NCBI GenBank assembly: GCA_964583615.1
Contig: CAZOWM010000017.1
Location: forward strand, 1-64,000
Reading direction: 5' to 3'
DNA: 64,000 nt
DNA from: CAZOWM01 sp964583615
GTDB lineage: Bacteria; Spirochaetota; B62-G9; DRHN01
Part shown: piece by piece, positions 7,662 through 16,313 of the stretch
How positions within the stretch are numbered: position 1 is the stretch's first letter
Layout of the letters: the number at the start of each line of letters is the position of its first letter
Made by a program: the position numbers and the translations under genes
Notes under the pieces: generated by a model
The model's input: the letters and a program-made list of their open reading frames with translations, nothing else
Told to the model about the DNA's origin: nothing
Database searches by the model: none

Positions 7662-8639
7662 ATGAATATGCTGAACAATGATCACCAGGATCGTCCATAT
7701 GACTCCCATGCGGAAGAGGACGATCCTCTTGCTTATTATCTAAAGCAGATCAACAAGATACCTCTCCTGAACCCGGAAAAAGAGAAAAAATGCTACATAG
7801 AAATTAGGTATTTCAAGGAGACGCTGCAGAGCCTGTCAGAAAAACTAAAATCGGGAGAAGTTGACAAAAAGGGGTATGAAAGAGAAAAGACAGTTTATGA
7901 AAAAAAACTCGTAGACGTGAAAAATATTCTCGTGACTGCGAATCTCAGGTTGGTTGTCAGCATTGCAAAAAAATATCAGCATAGGGGGCTGTCTCTTATC
8001 GATCTTATTGATGAGGGGAACATTGGACTCATAGAGGCAATAGACCGTTTCGATTATACGAGAGGTTTCAAATTCAGTACGTACAGCACCTGGTGGATAC
8101 GGCAGTCCATCATCAAAGCAATTGCAGACAAGGGCAGGGTCATACGATTGCCGATACATATGCTGAACACGATACGGAAATGTTATTTTATTACAAAACA
8201 GCTCACCCAGCAGTTGGGAAGAGAACCCACACCCGAAGAAATTTCAGAGCACCTTGGCGTATCGAAGGAAAAGGTGGTGAAAATTCTTCATATAGCCCAG
8301 GAACCCGGATCCCTTGAAGCGCCGGTAAACATCGACGGCTCATCTGAGCTCGGAGACCTTATAGAAGATACGGAGGGTGAAGTCCACGAAGATGCAATCT
8401 TCTTTATGGCCCTGCAGGAGTTGCTTCAACAGGTGCTCAACAAGCTGAGCATGCGTGAGAAAAGAATCATAGAATTGAGATTCGGGCTGGATGGTGAAGG
8501 CCCCTATACACTTGAGGAAACCGGAAATATTCTGGGGATCACCAGAGAAAGAGTGAGACAGATTCAGAATGGAGCACTGAAGAAGCTAAAAAGTTTCAAG
8601 CTCTCCAAAGACCTGAAAGAATTCACATATGATGAGTAA
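7662..8639 (+). CDS. RNA polymerase sigma-70 family factor, RpoS-like
   Basis: A group 2 sigma factor of 325 residues, with region 1.2 (DDPLAYYLKQINKIPLLN), region 2 (NLRLVVSIAKKYQHRGLSLI and RGFKFSTYSTWWIRQ), region 3 and region 4.2 (GITRERVRQIQ). It lacks the long region 1.1 and non-conserved insert of RpoD, so it fits an alternative factor of RpoS type. The ATG at 7662 has AGGTG nine bases upstream; an in-frame ATG at 7602 would add 20 residues. Translational coupling with apt downstream is not evident, but spacing is short. Confidence 0.88.
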   Translation: MNMLNNDHQDRPYDSHAEEDDPLAYYLKQINKIPLLNPEKEKKCYIEIRYFKETLQSLSEKLKSGEVDKKGYEREKTVYEKKLVDVKNILVTANLRLVVSIAKKYQHRGLSLIDLIDEGNIGLIEAIDRFDYTRGFKFSTYSTWWIRQSIIKAIADKGRVIRLPIHMLNTIRKCYFITKQLTQQLGREPTPEEISEHLGVSKEKVVKILHIAQEPGSLEAPVNIDGSSELGDLIEDTEGEVHEDAIFFMALQELLQQVLNKLSMREKRIIELRFGLDGEGPYTLEETGNILGITRERVRQIQNGALKKLKSFKLSKDLKEFTYDE

Positions 8640-8666
8640 CAAATAGGTGCGTGTTGAGGAGAATGT

Positions 8667-9185
8667 ATGGGCATAGAAAAGTACATTAGGAATGTTCCTG
8701 ATTTCCCAAAACCAGGAGTACAGTTCAAGGATATCACAACGCTCTGGAAGCAGAGCGCTGCATTCAGGGAATCGATCGATATTCTGTACGAGCGGTACAA
8801 GGACATGGAGATTCACAAAGTCGTTGGAGCAGAATCAAGAGGGTTCATCGTTGCAAGCCCTCTTGCCTATCTTCTCAATGCTGGTTTCGTACCGGTAAGA
8901 AAAAAAGGAAAGCTTCCCTATAGGCAGGTCGAGGTGACCTATGAGCTGGAATATGGTACGGATACTCTCTGTATCCATGAGGATGCGATCAGCAGAGGGG
9001 AAAATACCCTCATCGTGGATGACCTTCTTGCAACCGGTGGTACGGTACGGGCCATGATCGATCTTGTGAAGAAACTCGGCGGAAATGTCACGGAACTCGC
9101 TTTTTTGGTTGAACTTGAGTTTCTCAATGGGAGAAAAGGGATAGAAGTGCCGGTATTCAGCATAATAAAATATTCAGAGGAGTGA
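8667..9185 (+). CDS. apt: adenine phosphoribosyltransferase
   Basis: Salvages adenine with PRPP to give AMP. The 172-residue length is normal for Apt. The N-terminal IRNVPDFPKPGVQFKDITTL motif and the PRPP loop TLIVDDLLATGGTV (about residues 115-128) are diagnostic. ATG 8667 is preceded by GAGGAG. It lies 27 bases after the sigma factor gene, on the same strand. Confidence 0.96.
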   Translation: MGIEKYIRNVPDFPKPGVQFKDITTLWKQSAAFRESIDILYERYKDMEIHKVVGAESRGFIVASPLAYLLNAGFVPVRKKGKLPYRQVEVTYELEYGTDTLCIHEDAISRGENTLIVDDLLATGGTVRAMIDLVKKLGGNVTELAFLVELEFLNGRKGIEVPVFSIIKYSEE

Positions 9186-9262
9186 GTGTGAGATTGCACA
9201 GGAAATGTTAAGGAACCAGAGGATGTAACCGATATATTGTAGTAGATTTTTTCACATATCTT

Positions 9263-9291
9263 TTGAAATAGAACATATTTGACGATATAAT
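9263..9291 (+). promoter_or_regulatory. sigma-70 promoter
   Basis: TTGAAA (9263-9268), a 17-base spacer and a perfect TATAAT (9286-9291). It should drive the amidohydrolase and cyclic-nucleotide-domain genes downstream. Confidence 0.65.
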
Positions 9292-9324
9292 ATATAAATA
9301 ACGGAGATGAACAGAGTTGAACGT

Positions 9325-9342
9325 GCGCCTGCACACAGGCGC
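9325..9342 (+). promoter_or_regulatory. GC-rich leader hairpin
   Basis: GCGCCTG-CACA-CAGGCGC is a perfect seven-pair hairpin in the predicted 5' untranslated region, without a T-tract, so it is not a terminator. It may stabilise the mRNA or serve as a protein-binding site. Confidence 0.4.
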
Positions 9343-9385
9343 TCAAGTATACAATTATTCGTTTCCGTGACAGGAATTCTCTTTG

Positions 9386-10603
9386 ATGATCGATGAATTT
9401 TCCTTGAGTTCAATTACAATCGCGACACCCGAAAAAGTTCTCTCCAATGCAAGCATCACGGTCACACAGGGAAAAATAAAAGATTTCTCGAAATCTTCAG
9501 AAAAAGACTATCAATTCGATAAATCATCAATCCTCTTTCCTGCGATCATCAATGCGCATGATCACCTGTTCGGGACCTATTACCCCAAAGTCGGTACTGG
9601 CACTTACATCTGCTGGCTCCCTTGGGATTACGATCTGAAGAGCTCTCCGGTCTATGAAGAGAGGAACCGGAATACCCCATTCGAAATCTATCTAATTGGA
9701 GCATACAAGAATCTTATTTCAGGGGTAACGACTGTTCACGATCACATTCCACACCATATAAATGAACCGTATATCGACAAACTTCCGGTGCGTGTGCTCA
9801 AGGATTACACCCTCGCGCACGAGGCTTCCGTGTACGATCTAAAGTGGGGTGACGGAATAGATGTCGAGCACAGGAGGGCGGTGCAGAAAAACGTCCCCTT
9901 TGTTACCCATATAGAAGAGGGCTTTGACAGAGAATCGATGAGGGGGATCGACGTACTCGAGGACTACAAGGCCCTCAGCGAACATACCGTGCTTATACAC
10001 GGCATTGGATTTTCAGATGATGACATTAAAACCATTGCAAAACGGAAGGCAAACTTTGTATGGTGCCCAGGCTCGAACATGTACATGTTTGCAAAAACCG
10101 CACGGATAAAGGAAATTATTGATGCTGGGATAAACGTTTCGGTCGGAACAGACTCTCCCGCATCCGGTGAGCTGAATATACTGCATGAGATTCGCTTCGC
10201 AAAAAAAATCTATAATGAGATGTACGGTAAAGATCTCGAAGACAAGATGATCGTACGAATGATCACGGTAAATCCTGCAAAGGCGTTCAGGGTTCAGGAC
10301 AGGCTCGGCTCTCTTGAGAAAAACAAGATCGGGGATATGCTGATTATCGATGGTGAGAAAAAAGACCCGTATGCTTCTCTTGTGAATGCAGACTTCAAAG
10401 ATATTTCGCTTGTATTCAGAGCGGGAATGCCCATGTACGGAGATAAAAGGTACGAACACATATTCAAAGATTTTGGACAGGAATATTCACACATTACCGT
10501 AGACGGTGGCGAGAAGCTCATTGTCGGAGATCCGCAAACCCTCATGGAGACGGTGCGAAAGAATGCGGGATACAAAAAAGAGCTCCCATTCTTACCGATA
10601 TAG
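9386..10603 (+). CDS. metal-dependent amidohydrolase (TRZ/ATZ/SsnA-like)
   Basis: A cytoplasmic TIM-barrel hydrolase of 405 residues from the amidohydrolase superfamily, which deaminates or hydrolyses ring or amide substrates. Metal ligands are visible: HxH in INAHDHLFG, His in THIEEG, His in LIHGIGF and Asp in GTDSP. C-terminal sequence returns to the small beta domain (LGSLEKNKIGDMLIID). The substrate cannot be told from sequence. ATG 9386 follows AGGAATT; a TTG at 9383 is possible. It is followed after 9 bases by the cyclic-nucleotide/TPR gene. Confidence 0.82.
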   Translation: MIDEFSLSSITIATPEKVLSNASITVTQGKIKDFSKSSEKDYQFDKSSILFPAIINAHDHLFGTYYPKVGTGTYICWLPWDYDLKSSPVYEERNRNTPFEIYLIGAYKNLISGVTTVHDHIPHHINEPYIDKLPVRVLKDYTLAHEASVYDLKWGDGIDVEHRRAVQKNVPFVTHIEEGFDRESMRGIDVLEDYKALSEHTVLIHGIGFSDDDIKTIAKRKANFVWCPGSNMYMFAKTARIKEIIDAGINVSVGTDSPASGELNILHEIRFAKKIYNEMYGKDLEDKMIVRMITVNPAKAFRVQDRLGSLEKNKIGDMLIIDGEKKDPYASLVNADFKDISLVFRAGMPMYGDKRYEHIFKDFGQEYSHITVDGGEKLIVGDPQTLMETVRKNAGYKKELPFLPI

Positions 10604-10612
10604 GATAAATAA

Positions 10613-11659
10613 GTGCCTGGTATTCTGAGAAATTACAAGGCTGGTTCTGTCATCTATTTCATGGGGGATATAGGTGACAATATCTATATCCTGAAGTCGG
10701 GAGTGGTCAGCCTGATTCATCACTCTATCGAAACAGGGGAGGAAGTAAGGGAGACCATAAACAATGGGGAATTTTTCGGTGTGAAGTCCGCACTTGCAAA
10801 AAGGCCCCGGGAGGAAACGGCGCTCGTGATCAAGGATTCCCACGCACTTGTGCTTACAAACGAGGAGTTCGAGCTGCTCATCACAAAGAACATCAAGATA
10901 ATCACGAATTTTTTAAGAGTCTTCAGCAACCAGCTGAGGAAAGTGGGAAAGCTCGTCCATAATTTTTTGGATCACGAGGAAGTTGGAGACAATCAGGCCG
11001 AGCTGTTCAAAATTGGAGAATATTACCTGAAAAACCACAGCTATAAACAGGCACACTACGTGTACAACACCTATCTGAAACATTATTCCAACGGAACCTT
11101 TGCACAGCAGGCAAAGGAGCGACTTGCAGCGGTGAAAGATGCGCTCGAGGGAAAAGGAACAGGAACGTATACGAATGTGCTCGACGAGGGGGCGGGACCC
11201 GCTGAGACCGGTGGTGAAGAAAAAGCGGATGCGGAAGCGGTTTCTTCGGAACCGACTGAGGGAGAAGAAAATATCGATGTGGCAACAAAGTACTACGATG
11301 CAATTAGTCTTTTTTCCCAGGAGCGCTTTGAAGAAGCCTACAAGATGTTCAAAGCCCTTCTCTCCTCAGAGACGCTCAACGCTGACGCACAGGAATACAA
11401 ACCGAAAATTGAGTTTGAAATGGGGCGCTGCCTGATGGCATTGCAGATGAACAAAGAAGCGGTCCTCACCTTCACCAATATGATCAAAAAATATCCCAAG
11501 GATGAAAATGTAAAGGATGCCCTTTTCAATATCGGAGTTGTCTACAAGCAGCAGGGCAATAAAGAAAAAGCTGCGTCGTTTTTCAACAAGGTATTGCGTA
11601 TGCCTCCGGAAAGCCTCATTGACAAAAAAGCGAAAAAAGAGCTTGCAGGGCTAAATTAA
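10613..11659 (+). CDS. cyclic-nucleotide-binding domain plus TPR protein
   Basis: A 348-residue protein. Residues 1-115 form a cNMP-binding beta roll (YKAGSVIYFMGDIGDNIYIL, then GEEVRETINNGEFFGVKSAL), but the phosphate-cassette arginine pattern (canonical GExxxxxxxxRxAT) is altered to FFGVKSALAKRPREETAL. Residues 140-180 and 235-345 are TPR-like helical pairs, separated by an acidic linker. There is no DNA-binding domain, so it is not a CRP transcription factor. The start is GTG at 10613. A true CRP-family regulator follows 30 bases downstream, suggesting a shared signal. Confidence 0.75.
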   Translation: MPGILRNYKAGSVIYFMGDIGDNIYILKSGVVSLIHHSIETGEEVRETINNGEFFGVKSALAKRPREETALVIKDSHALVLTNEEFELLITKNIKIITNFLRVFSNQLRKVGKLVHNFLDHEEVGDNQAELFKIGEYYLKNHSYKQAHYVYNTYLKHYSNGTFAQQAKERLAAVKDALEGKGTGTYTNVLDEGAGPAETGGEEKADAEAVSSEPTEGEENIDVATKYYDAISLFSQERFEEAYKMFKALLSSETLNADAQEYKPKIEFEMGRCLMALQMNKEAVLTFTNMIKKYPKDENVKDALFNIGVVYKQQGNKEKAASFFNKVLRMPPESLIDKKAKKELAGLN

Positions 11660-11689
11660 CGTGGAAAAAGAGAGGAACAGCAACAGAAG

Positions 11690-12340
11690 ATGAAAATGGA
11701 CAATACCATGTTTGCCAAATTTGGTGAAACTTACCAGCCTGGGGACATCATCTTCTGCGAGTACGAACCTGGCAACGATTTTTACATCCTGCAGGATGGG
11801 AGAGTAAAAGTCACCAAAATCGTATCCGACAGCGAAAAGACCCTCGACATTTTTCATCCAGGGGACGTCTTCGGGGAGATGGCCATACTCGAGGATCAAC
11901 CGAGGAGTGCAACAGTCATCGCGATGGATAAGATCAAGGTGTTGAAATTCAACAGGCAGAATTTCAATCTCCTCCTCCAGGCAAACCCTCAAATGGCTGT
12001 GAAGCTTTTAAAAATTTTTTCAAACAGAATATACGACGCAAAACGAAGACTGCTCATCCTTACCCTGCCGGACATCGAATCAAAGGTATGCGATGTTTTT
12101 CTCATGCTCGCGGAAAACCAGGGCATATCCCCGAAGACAACAGAGCCTACCACATTCAGCAGCACGATTCAAGAGATTGCAAACTGGTGCGGACAGAAAC
12201 CGAACAGAGTGAAGGACGTTCTTGTGCACCTTTCGAACTCCGGTAAAATACAGCTCTTTGAGGATAGAATTATCGTGAAGAATCTCTACGAGATGTTCCG
12301 CCTCGTCAGAAACAAGAGAAAGGCCCGTTCAAAAGAATAA
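11690..12340 (+). CDS. Crp/Fnr family transcription regulator
   Basis: A 216-residue regulator. The N-terminal cyclic-nucleotide roll (residues about 15-120) includes FHPGDVFGEMAILEDQPRSA, close to the family cassette GExALxxxxxRxAT. A long dimerisation helix (NPQMAVKLLKIFSNRIY) leads to a winged helix at 150-200 (TIQEIANWCGQKPNRVKDVL). No cysteine cluster for an Fnr-type iron-sulfur sensor is visible, so a nucleotide or other ligand is likely. ATG 11690 is used; it ends near the convergent lipM-like gene. Confidence 0.87.
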   Translation: MKMDNTMFAKFGETYQPGDIIFCEYEPGNDFYILQDGRVKVTKIVSDSEKTLDIFHPGDVFGEMAILEDQPRSATVIAMDKIKVLKFNRQNFNLLLQANPQMAVKLLKIFSNRIYDAKRRLLILTLPDIESKVCDVFLMLAENQGISPKTTEPTTFSSTIQEIANWCGQKPNRVKDVLVHLSNSGKIQLFEDRIIVKNLYEMFRLVRNKRKARSKE

Positions 12341-12345
12341 CCTCC

Positions 12346-13134
12346 CTATTTTCTCCGCAGCCATTCATGAGTTCCGTATTTGTTCTCCGCCAGCTCAACC
12401 GTTTTCTGCAGTTCTTTCTCGCTCAACTCACCGTCCACAAGAGTAATATGCTTTCCGAAGCCGGTTTTTAATGCAAAGAGAAGCTCTTCTTCATCCACTC
12501 GTGTGCCGGAAACTTCTGCCAGTGAAGAAACAGACTTGGAAGATTTTGCGTCCGCAGTGAGATAATTCGTAATTTTCGAATAGGATCCAGTCAGTGGTAT
12601 CGCTCCGTGCTGGAGTACAATCCCGTCCTTAATGACCTGTGCGCTGCCGATGAGCTTCCCTCTTTTCAATGATTCCACTTCAAACTGTGCAGGAGAAGCG
12701 AAGCAGTTTGCAGAGTGAAGGTTTCCACGGCTCTTTTCCGCAATCTTTGATTGTATCCCCAGGCACTGAAGGGAACTGACGAGACACTGTGCGATAAAGA
12801 TGAACAGATCTTTTTTCCTAAAAGGGGTAAAATCCTCTTCTGAGAAGAGAATGCTGTACGTCAGCTCTTCATGATGGAGGACCGCTCTCCCGCCTGTAAG
12901 ACGCCGAACGACACCGATACTATCGTTTTGGCACTCGTCCAGGTCGATGTCAGAGATTTTTTGAAAATATCCAATTGTGATGGTGGGAGGATTCCACTTA
13001 TAGATTCTGAGGATAGGTGTTGAAGTACCGTTTCTAAGCCCGATCATGACCGCCTCGTCCATTGCCATGTTTGTACTGCTGCTGCCGGTTCCTGTATACA
13101 CGAAACGAAACGGTCTTTGGTTGGTAGCGGGCAT
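12346..13134 (-). CDS. LipM-type octanoyltransferase / lipoate-protein ligase family
   Basis: Attaches octanoyl or lipoyl groups to lipoyl domains. The 262-residue protein has RRLTGGRAVLHHEELTYS and KLIGSAQ with the conserved Lys. It also has ANCFASPAQFEV, which matches the catalytic Cys context of LipM rather than LplA. The ATG at 13134 is chosen for its AGGAAAGGA site; longer in-frame starts run into the PBP gene. The gene follows the PBP on the minus strand, 31 bases downstream of it. A ligase role cannot be excluded. Confidence 0.82.
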   Translation of the reverse strand: MPATNQRPFRFVYTGTGSSSTNMAMDEAVMIGLRNGTSTPILRIYKWNPPTITIGYFQKISDIDLDECQNDSIGVVRRLTGGRAVLHHEELTYSILFSEEDFTPFRKKDLFIFIAQCLVSSLQCLGIQSKIAEKSRGNLHSANCFASPAQFEVESLKRGKLIGSAQVIKDGIVLQHGAIPLTGSYSKITNYLTADAKSSKSVSSLAEVSGTRVDEEELLFALKTGFGKHITLVDGELSEKELQKTVELAENKYGTHEWLRRK

Positions 13135-13165
13135 TACATGTCCTTTCCTGCGCTGTAAATGAAAA

Positions 13166-15937
13166 TCAGTCGGGTATGTCCCCGTCCGCGGGTTCCCACG
13201 GCACAGAATTGTTTTCCGTTGCGTTGAAAGCCGGCCCGGCATCTCCTGTATTCGGGGTATCTTCAGAGGAGTATGGCGTTTCCGAAAGAGTGTGGCTTCC
13301 GTCTTGTCCGCTTCTGTCATCGATTTGGGGTGCGAAAGCGGGTTGTTCAACGCCTGTGATACTGTCACTCTGCTGGTCTTCAGGTTGAGTGGTTTCGTGC
13401 GGGGATGGTGATCCTGATTCCAGTTCCGGCTCCGATCCTTCAGGTGCTTCGCCGGTGTCGCTCATTGCTCCATCCCCTGTTTCATCTAAATCGTAAAACA
13501 ATGATTCCTCTTCATAGGGGCTCACCTCTTCTTCTTCTTCAATGTTAAATGTCTTATTTCTCGATCGAGAATCAGAATCACTTGTTGATAACGTTTTTTT
13601 CCGTTGGAAAATCTCCACGTTAAAGGATTCCTCCTTCTTTCCTCCTCTGCAGTCGTAGCAGTATTCAGTGGGGATAGTTCCGTCGAGGAAATACTCCGTG
13701 ATGGTGTTCGCGCAATATTTTGTGGGGAGAAGCCCCGATTCCCTGCACACTTTTACGCTGTACACGCCTTTGGGCTTCGAATACCAGGAAGGGGGGATGT
13801 CCTTGAGCGCGTCTCTCATGAACCGTGCCCAGATCGGCCCAGCAACAATACCGCCGGCCTGTCCACGTCCGAGTGAGATACTGTTGCGGTCGAATCCCAC
13901 CCAGACGGAAGCAACGAGATCGGGAGTAAACCCTGTGAACCAGGCATCTTTCCAGTTCTGTGTCGTTCCGGTCTTGCCTGCTGCCGGTCGTGTGAACTCG
14001 TTCTGTGTTGCGGCTCTGTATCCGGTCCCCCCTGGACGCATCACGTCTCTGAGCATGTCCAGTATGATGAAATTGGTGGGTTCCGGAATTATCTGCCGTA
14101 CTCCCTTCGACATCTGTACTTTCCGCAGGTCAGCCTCAAAATTATCGATGAGGTTGCCGTCGCGGTCGAGAACGTAGAGGACCGCAATAGGGATCACCTC
14201 CTGCCCCTGGTTCGCAAACGTGGCAAACCCCTTTACCTGTTCATAGGGGGAGAGTTCGACAACACCGAGGGCTATCGAATAGACCTTGGGAAATCTTTCC
14301 TCGATTTCCGCTTTTTCTGTTATACCGAGAATCGAGGATGCATATTTCACCACCGTTTCCACTCCAAGTCTGTCGACGATTTTCGCCGTTACGATATTGA
14401 TCGAACGTCTCAAGGCTTCACGCAACCGGACCTTTCCGTGGTACAGTCCCCCGTAGTTATCGGGAATGTATTCCTCGTTTCCATCGTAGAAAACGACCGG
14501 ACTATCGACGATTATGGAAGCAGGATTGAATATTTTCGTGTCAATCGCAGCAGTGTAAATATAGGGCTTGAATCCGGAACCTGTCTGACGCCTTATTTGT
14601 ACAGCTCTGTTGAATTGATTGTCCTCTGTAAAGTTGCTTCCTCCCACCATTGCAGTGATGTAACCCGTTTTCGGTTCCATGGCCAAGAGAGCACCTTCCA
14701 CTTTTTGAAACGTGCCTGCGCTCTTGTCGATTCTATAGGAACTCTCGATAATGCGGTTTATGTGATCTGCATCGAAGAGAAACGAAAGCATGTCGAGCGG
14801 CGCGATCAAATTTTTATCGAGGTAGCTCAAAATCCGTTCTTCGTTTTTGTGGGATCCGATATCGAGTGTATCCAGGCCAAAAAGAAGGGAGAGCATATCC
14901 AGAGAATCCAGGATTTTTTTATCCAGGTTTTCTCTCACCATATTCATCGTATCGTTATAGATTACATTCTGACTGTCCAGACCTTCCCGAAGGTACTTTT
15001 CGGCGAGTTCCTGATGGGTGAGATCGAGGGATGTATAGACTTTGAGACCATCGGTGTATATCCTTTTCGAACCGTACAGTTTTTCAAGTTTCTGGCGCAC
15101 GTATTCAACGAAATGAGGGGCCCTGTTCTCTGCAATCAGGTGAACAGACTGAGAGGGTGAGCGCATCTGCAGCCTGAAGTTTACCCAGAAATCCTGAAAG
15201 GAATCATAGGCTTCCTCGCTCGTAATCATTTTATTTCGAATCATACTTTCAAGAACGAGCTCCTGCCGCCTCCGTGCGAGATCGGGGTTCTTGATCGGTG
15301 AAAGCCTGTTTGGAGACTGAGGGAGCCCCGCAAGGAGGGCGCATTCAGCAAGAGTTAGATCTTCAACATGTTTGTCGAAGTAAAACTGTGTTGCGGCCTC
15401 TATGCCGTATGCTCCATGACCGAAGTATATCTGGTTGAAATAGAGTGTGAGAATTTCATTTTTTGAGTATTTTTTTTCGATTTTCAGTGCGAGCCATGTT
15501 TCTTTCAGTTTTCTCACGATTGTTTTTTCTTTTCCCGTAAACAGCGTGCGTGCAAGCTGCATTGTGATTGTACTGGCCCCCTGGCTCGGTCTCCCCGTTT
15601 TGATATTCACCAGAAGCGCTCCGAACACCCTCTTCACATGGATACCCCGGTGCGAAAAAAACTGAATATCTTCTATTGCGAGAAGCGCATTGACGAGATT
15701 TTTCGGGAGTTTTTCAAATGTGACAGGATCTCTCTTAACGGTGAAGAGCTCACTGATAAGAATCCCGTTTCTATCGAATATCTTTGAAGGAATTTCGGGC
15801 TTAAAGTCTTCGAGGCTGTCGATATCAGTAGTATCCTCGAATGAAGAAACGAGTATCCCCATACCTGTTCCAAAGACAATTGCGAGAAACAGGAGAATAA
15901 TGATGAGCGCCTTTTCGAGTTTTCTTAATTTTCTCAT
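13166..15937 (-). CDS. class A penicillin-binding protein 1A
   Basis: A bifunctional peptidoglycan synthase of 923 residues. A short cytoplasmic tail and membrane anchor (about residues 10-32) are followed by a GT51 transglycosylase domain with EDIQFFSHRGI and GASTITMQLART. The transpeptidase carries SGFK (SxxK, in RQTGSGFKPYIY), RSIN (SxN) and AGKTGTT. After the catalytic domain comes an unusually long acidic Ser/Glu/Pro-rich tail of about 180 residues with no recognised fold. It is read from the minus strand with its own promoter at 15987-16015. Confidence 0.95.
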   Translation of the reverse strand: MRKLRKLEKALIIILLFLAIVFGTGMGILVSSFEDTTDIDSLEDFKPEIPSKIFDRNGILISELFTVKRDPVTFEKLPKNLVNALLAIEDIQFFSHRGIHVKRVFGALLVNIKTGRPSQGASTITMQLARTLFTGKEKTIVRKLKETWLALKIEKKYSKNEILTLYFNQIYFGHGAYGIEAATQFYFDKHVEDLTLAECALLAGLPQSPNRLSPIKNPDLARRRQELVLESMIRNKMITSEEAYDSFQDFWVNFRLQMRSPSQSVHLIAENRAPHFVEYVRQKLEKLYGSKRIYTDGLKVYTSLDLTHQELAEKYLREGLDSQNVIYNDTMNMVRENLDKKILDSLDMLSLLFGLDTLDIGSHKNEERILSYLDKNLIAPLDMLSFLFDADHINRIIESSYRIDKSAGTFQKVEGALLAMEPKTGYITAMVGGSNFTEDNQFNRAVQIRRQTGSGFKPYIYTAAIDTKIFNPASIIVDSPVVFYDGNEEYIPDNYGGLYHGKVRLREALRRSINIVTAKIVDRLGVETVVKYASSILGITEKAEIEERFPKVYSIALGVVELSPYEQVKGFATFANQGQEVIPIAVLYVLDRDGNLIDNFEADLRKVQMSKGVRQIIPEPTNFIILDMLRDVMRPGGTGYRAATQNEFTRPAAGKTGTTQNWKDAWFTGFTPDLVASVWVGFDRNSISLGRGQAGGIVAGPIWARFMRDALKDIPPSWYSKPKGVYSVKVCRESGLLPTKYCANTITEYFLDGTIPTEYCYDCRGGKKEESFNVEIFQRKKTLSTSDSDSRSRNKTFNIEEEEEVSPYEEESLFYDLDETGDGAMSDTGEAPEGSEPELESGSPSPHETTQPEDQQSDSITGVEQPAFAPQIDDRSGQDGSHTLSETPYSSEDTPNTGDAGPAFNATENNSVPWEPADGDIPD

Positions 15938-15986
15938 TCTCAGATGTCAATGGAGAGTAACTACTGAGTGGAACAATTCTCATTGA

Positions 15987-16015
15987 ACCTTAATAAAAAG
16001 AACGATAAAAGTCAA
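15987..16015 (-). promoter_or_regulatory. promoter of the PBP1A gene
   Basis: On the minus strand TTGACT (16010-16015), a 17-base spacer and TAAGGT (15987-15992), about 50 bases before the start codon at 15937. Confidence 0.5.
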
Positions 16016-16059
16016 GCAGTAATGTGAACTGCTGATGCGTGTCCGTAGGTTCAGAGAAA

Positions 16060-16180
16060 AGAAAAGACTAGCATTACGCTAGTCTTTTCCGGTGCAAAAA
16101 CAATAGTTAACTGGGAGGGGAACTAAGTGTAATGCACCGACACACCTATTGTCGGTAAGAGCCAGATTTTCCTTAACAGA
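16060..16180 (-). ncRNA. candidate small RNA with C-rich loop and terminator
   Basis: This fills most of the gap between the divergent PBP and 16314 genes. Read on the minus strand it has three hairpins in a row. The first is CCGACA/TGTCGG (about 16138-16156). The second is a GGTGCA/TGCACC stem (about 16091-16138) whose inner hairpin TAGTT/AACTA exposes a CCCCTCCC loop. The third is an 11-pair stem AAAAGACTAGC/GCTAGTCTTTT followed by TTTTC-rich sequence, an intrinsic terminator. A -10-like TATACT lies at 16185-16190, without a clear -35. No coding gene needs this terminator. The loop could pair with Shine-Dalgarno sequences. Confidence 0.45.
16062..16088 (-). terminator. intrinsic terminator of the candidate small RNA
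   Basis: Perfect 11-base stem AAAAGACTAGC/GCTAGTCTTTT with a five-base loop. The T-rich tail lies on the minus strand side (TTTTCTTTTCTCT). It stands between two divergent genes, which implies an unannotated minus strand transcript. Confidence 0.6.
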
Positions 16181-16313
16181 GAAGAGTATAAAAAGAACGC
16201 GCATTTGGACTATGCTTTCTTTTCAAACTCCCGATAATTAATAAGAGAATTCGTATTCCGTGCTATTATAATAAGTATGTAAATATGGCCGTTTGTTATT
16301 ATATAAATGATCG

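Noticed and set aside
14438..15160. Long + strand reading frame opposite the PBP gene
   Set aside because: It lies wholly antisense to conserved PBP1A domains, and its product has no recognisable motif.
16119..16160. Eight-codon + strand leader peptide in the 16060-16180 region
   Set aside because: The GGGAGGGG that would serve as its ribosome-binding site is too far from the ATG, and the minus strand small RNA reading explains the hairpins better.
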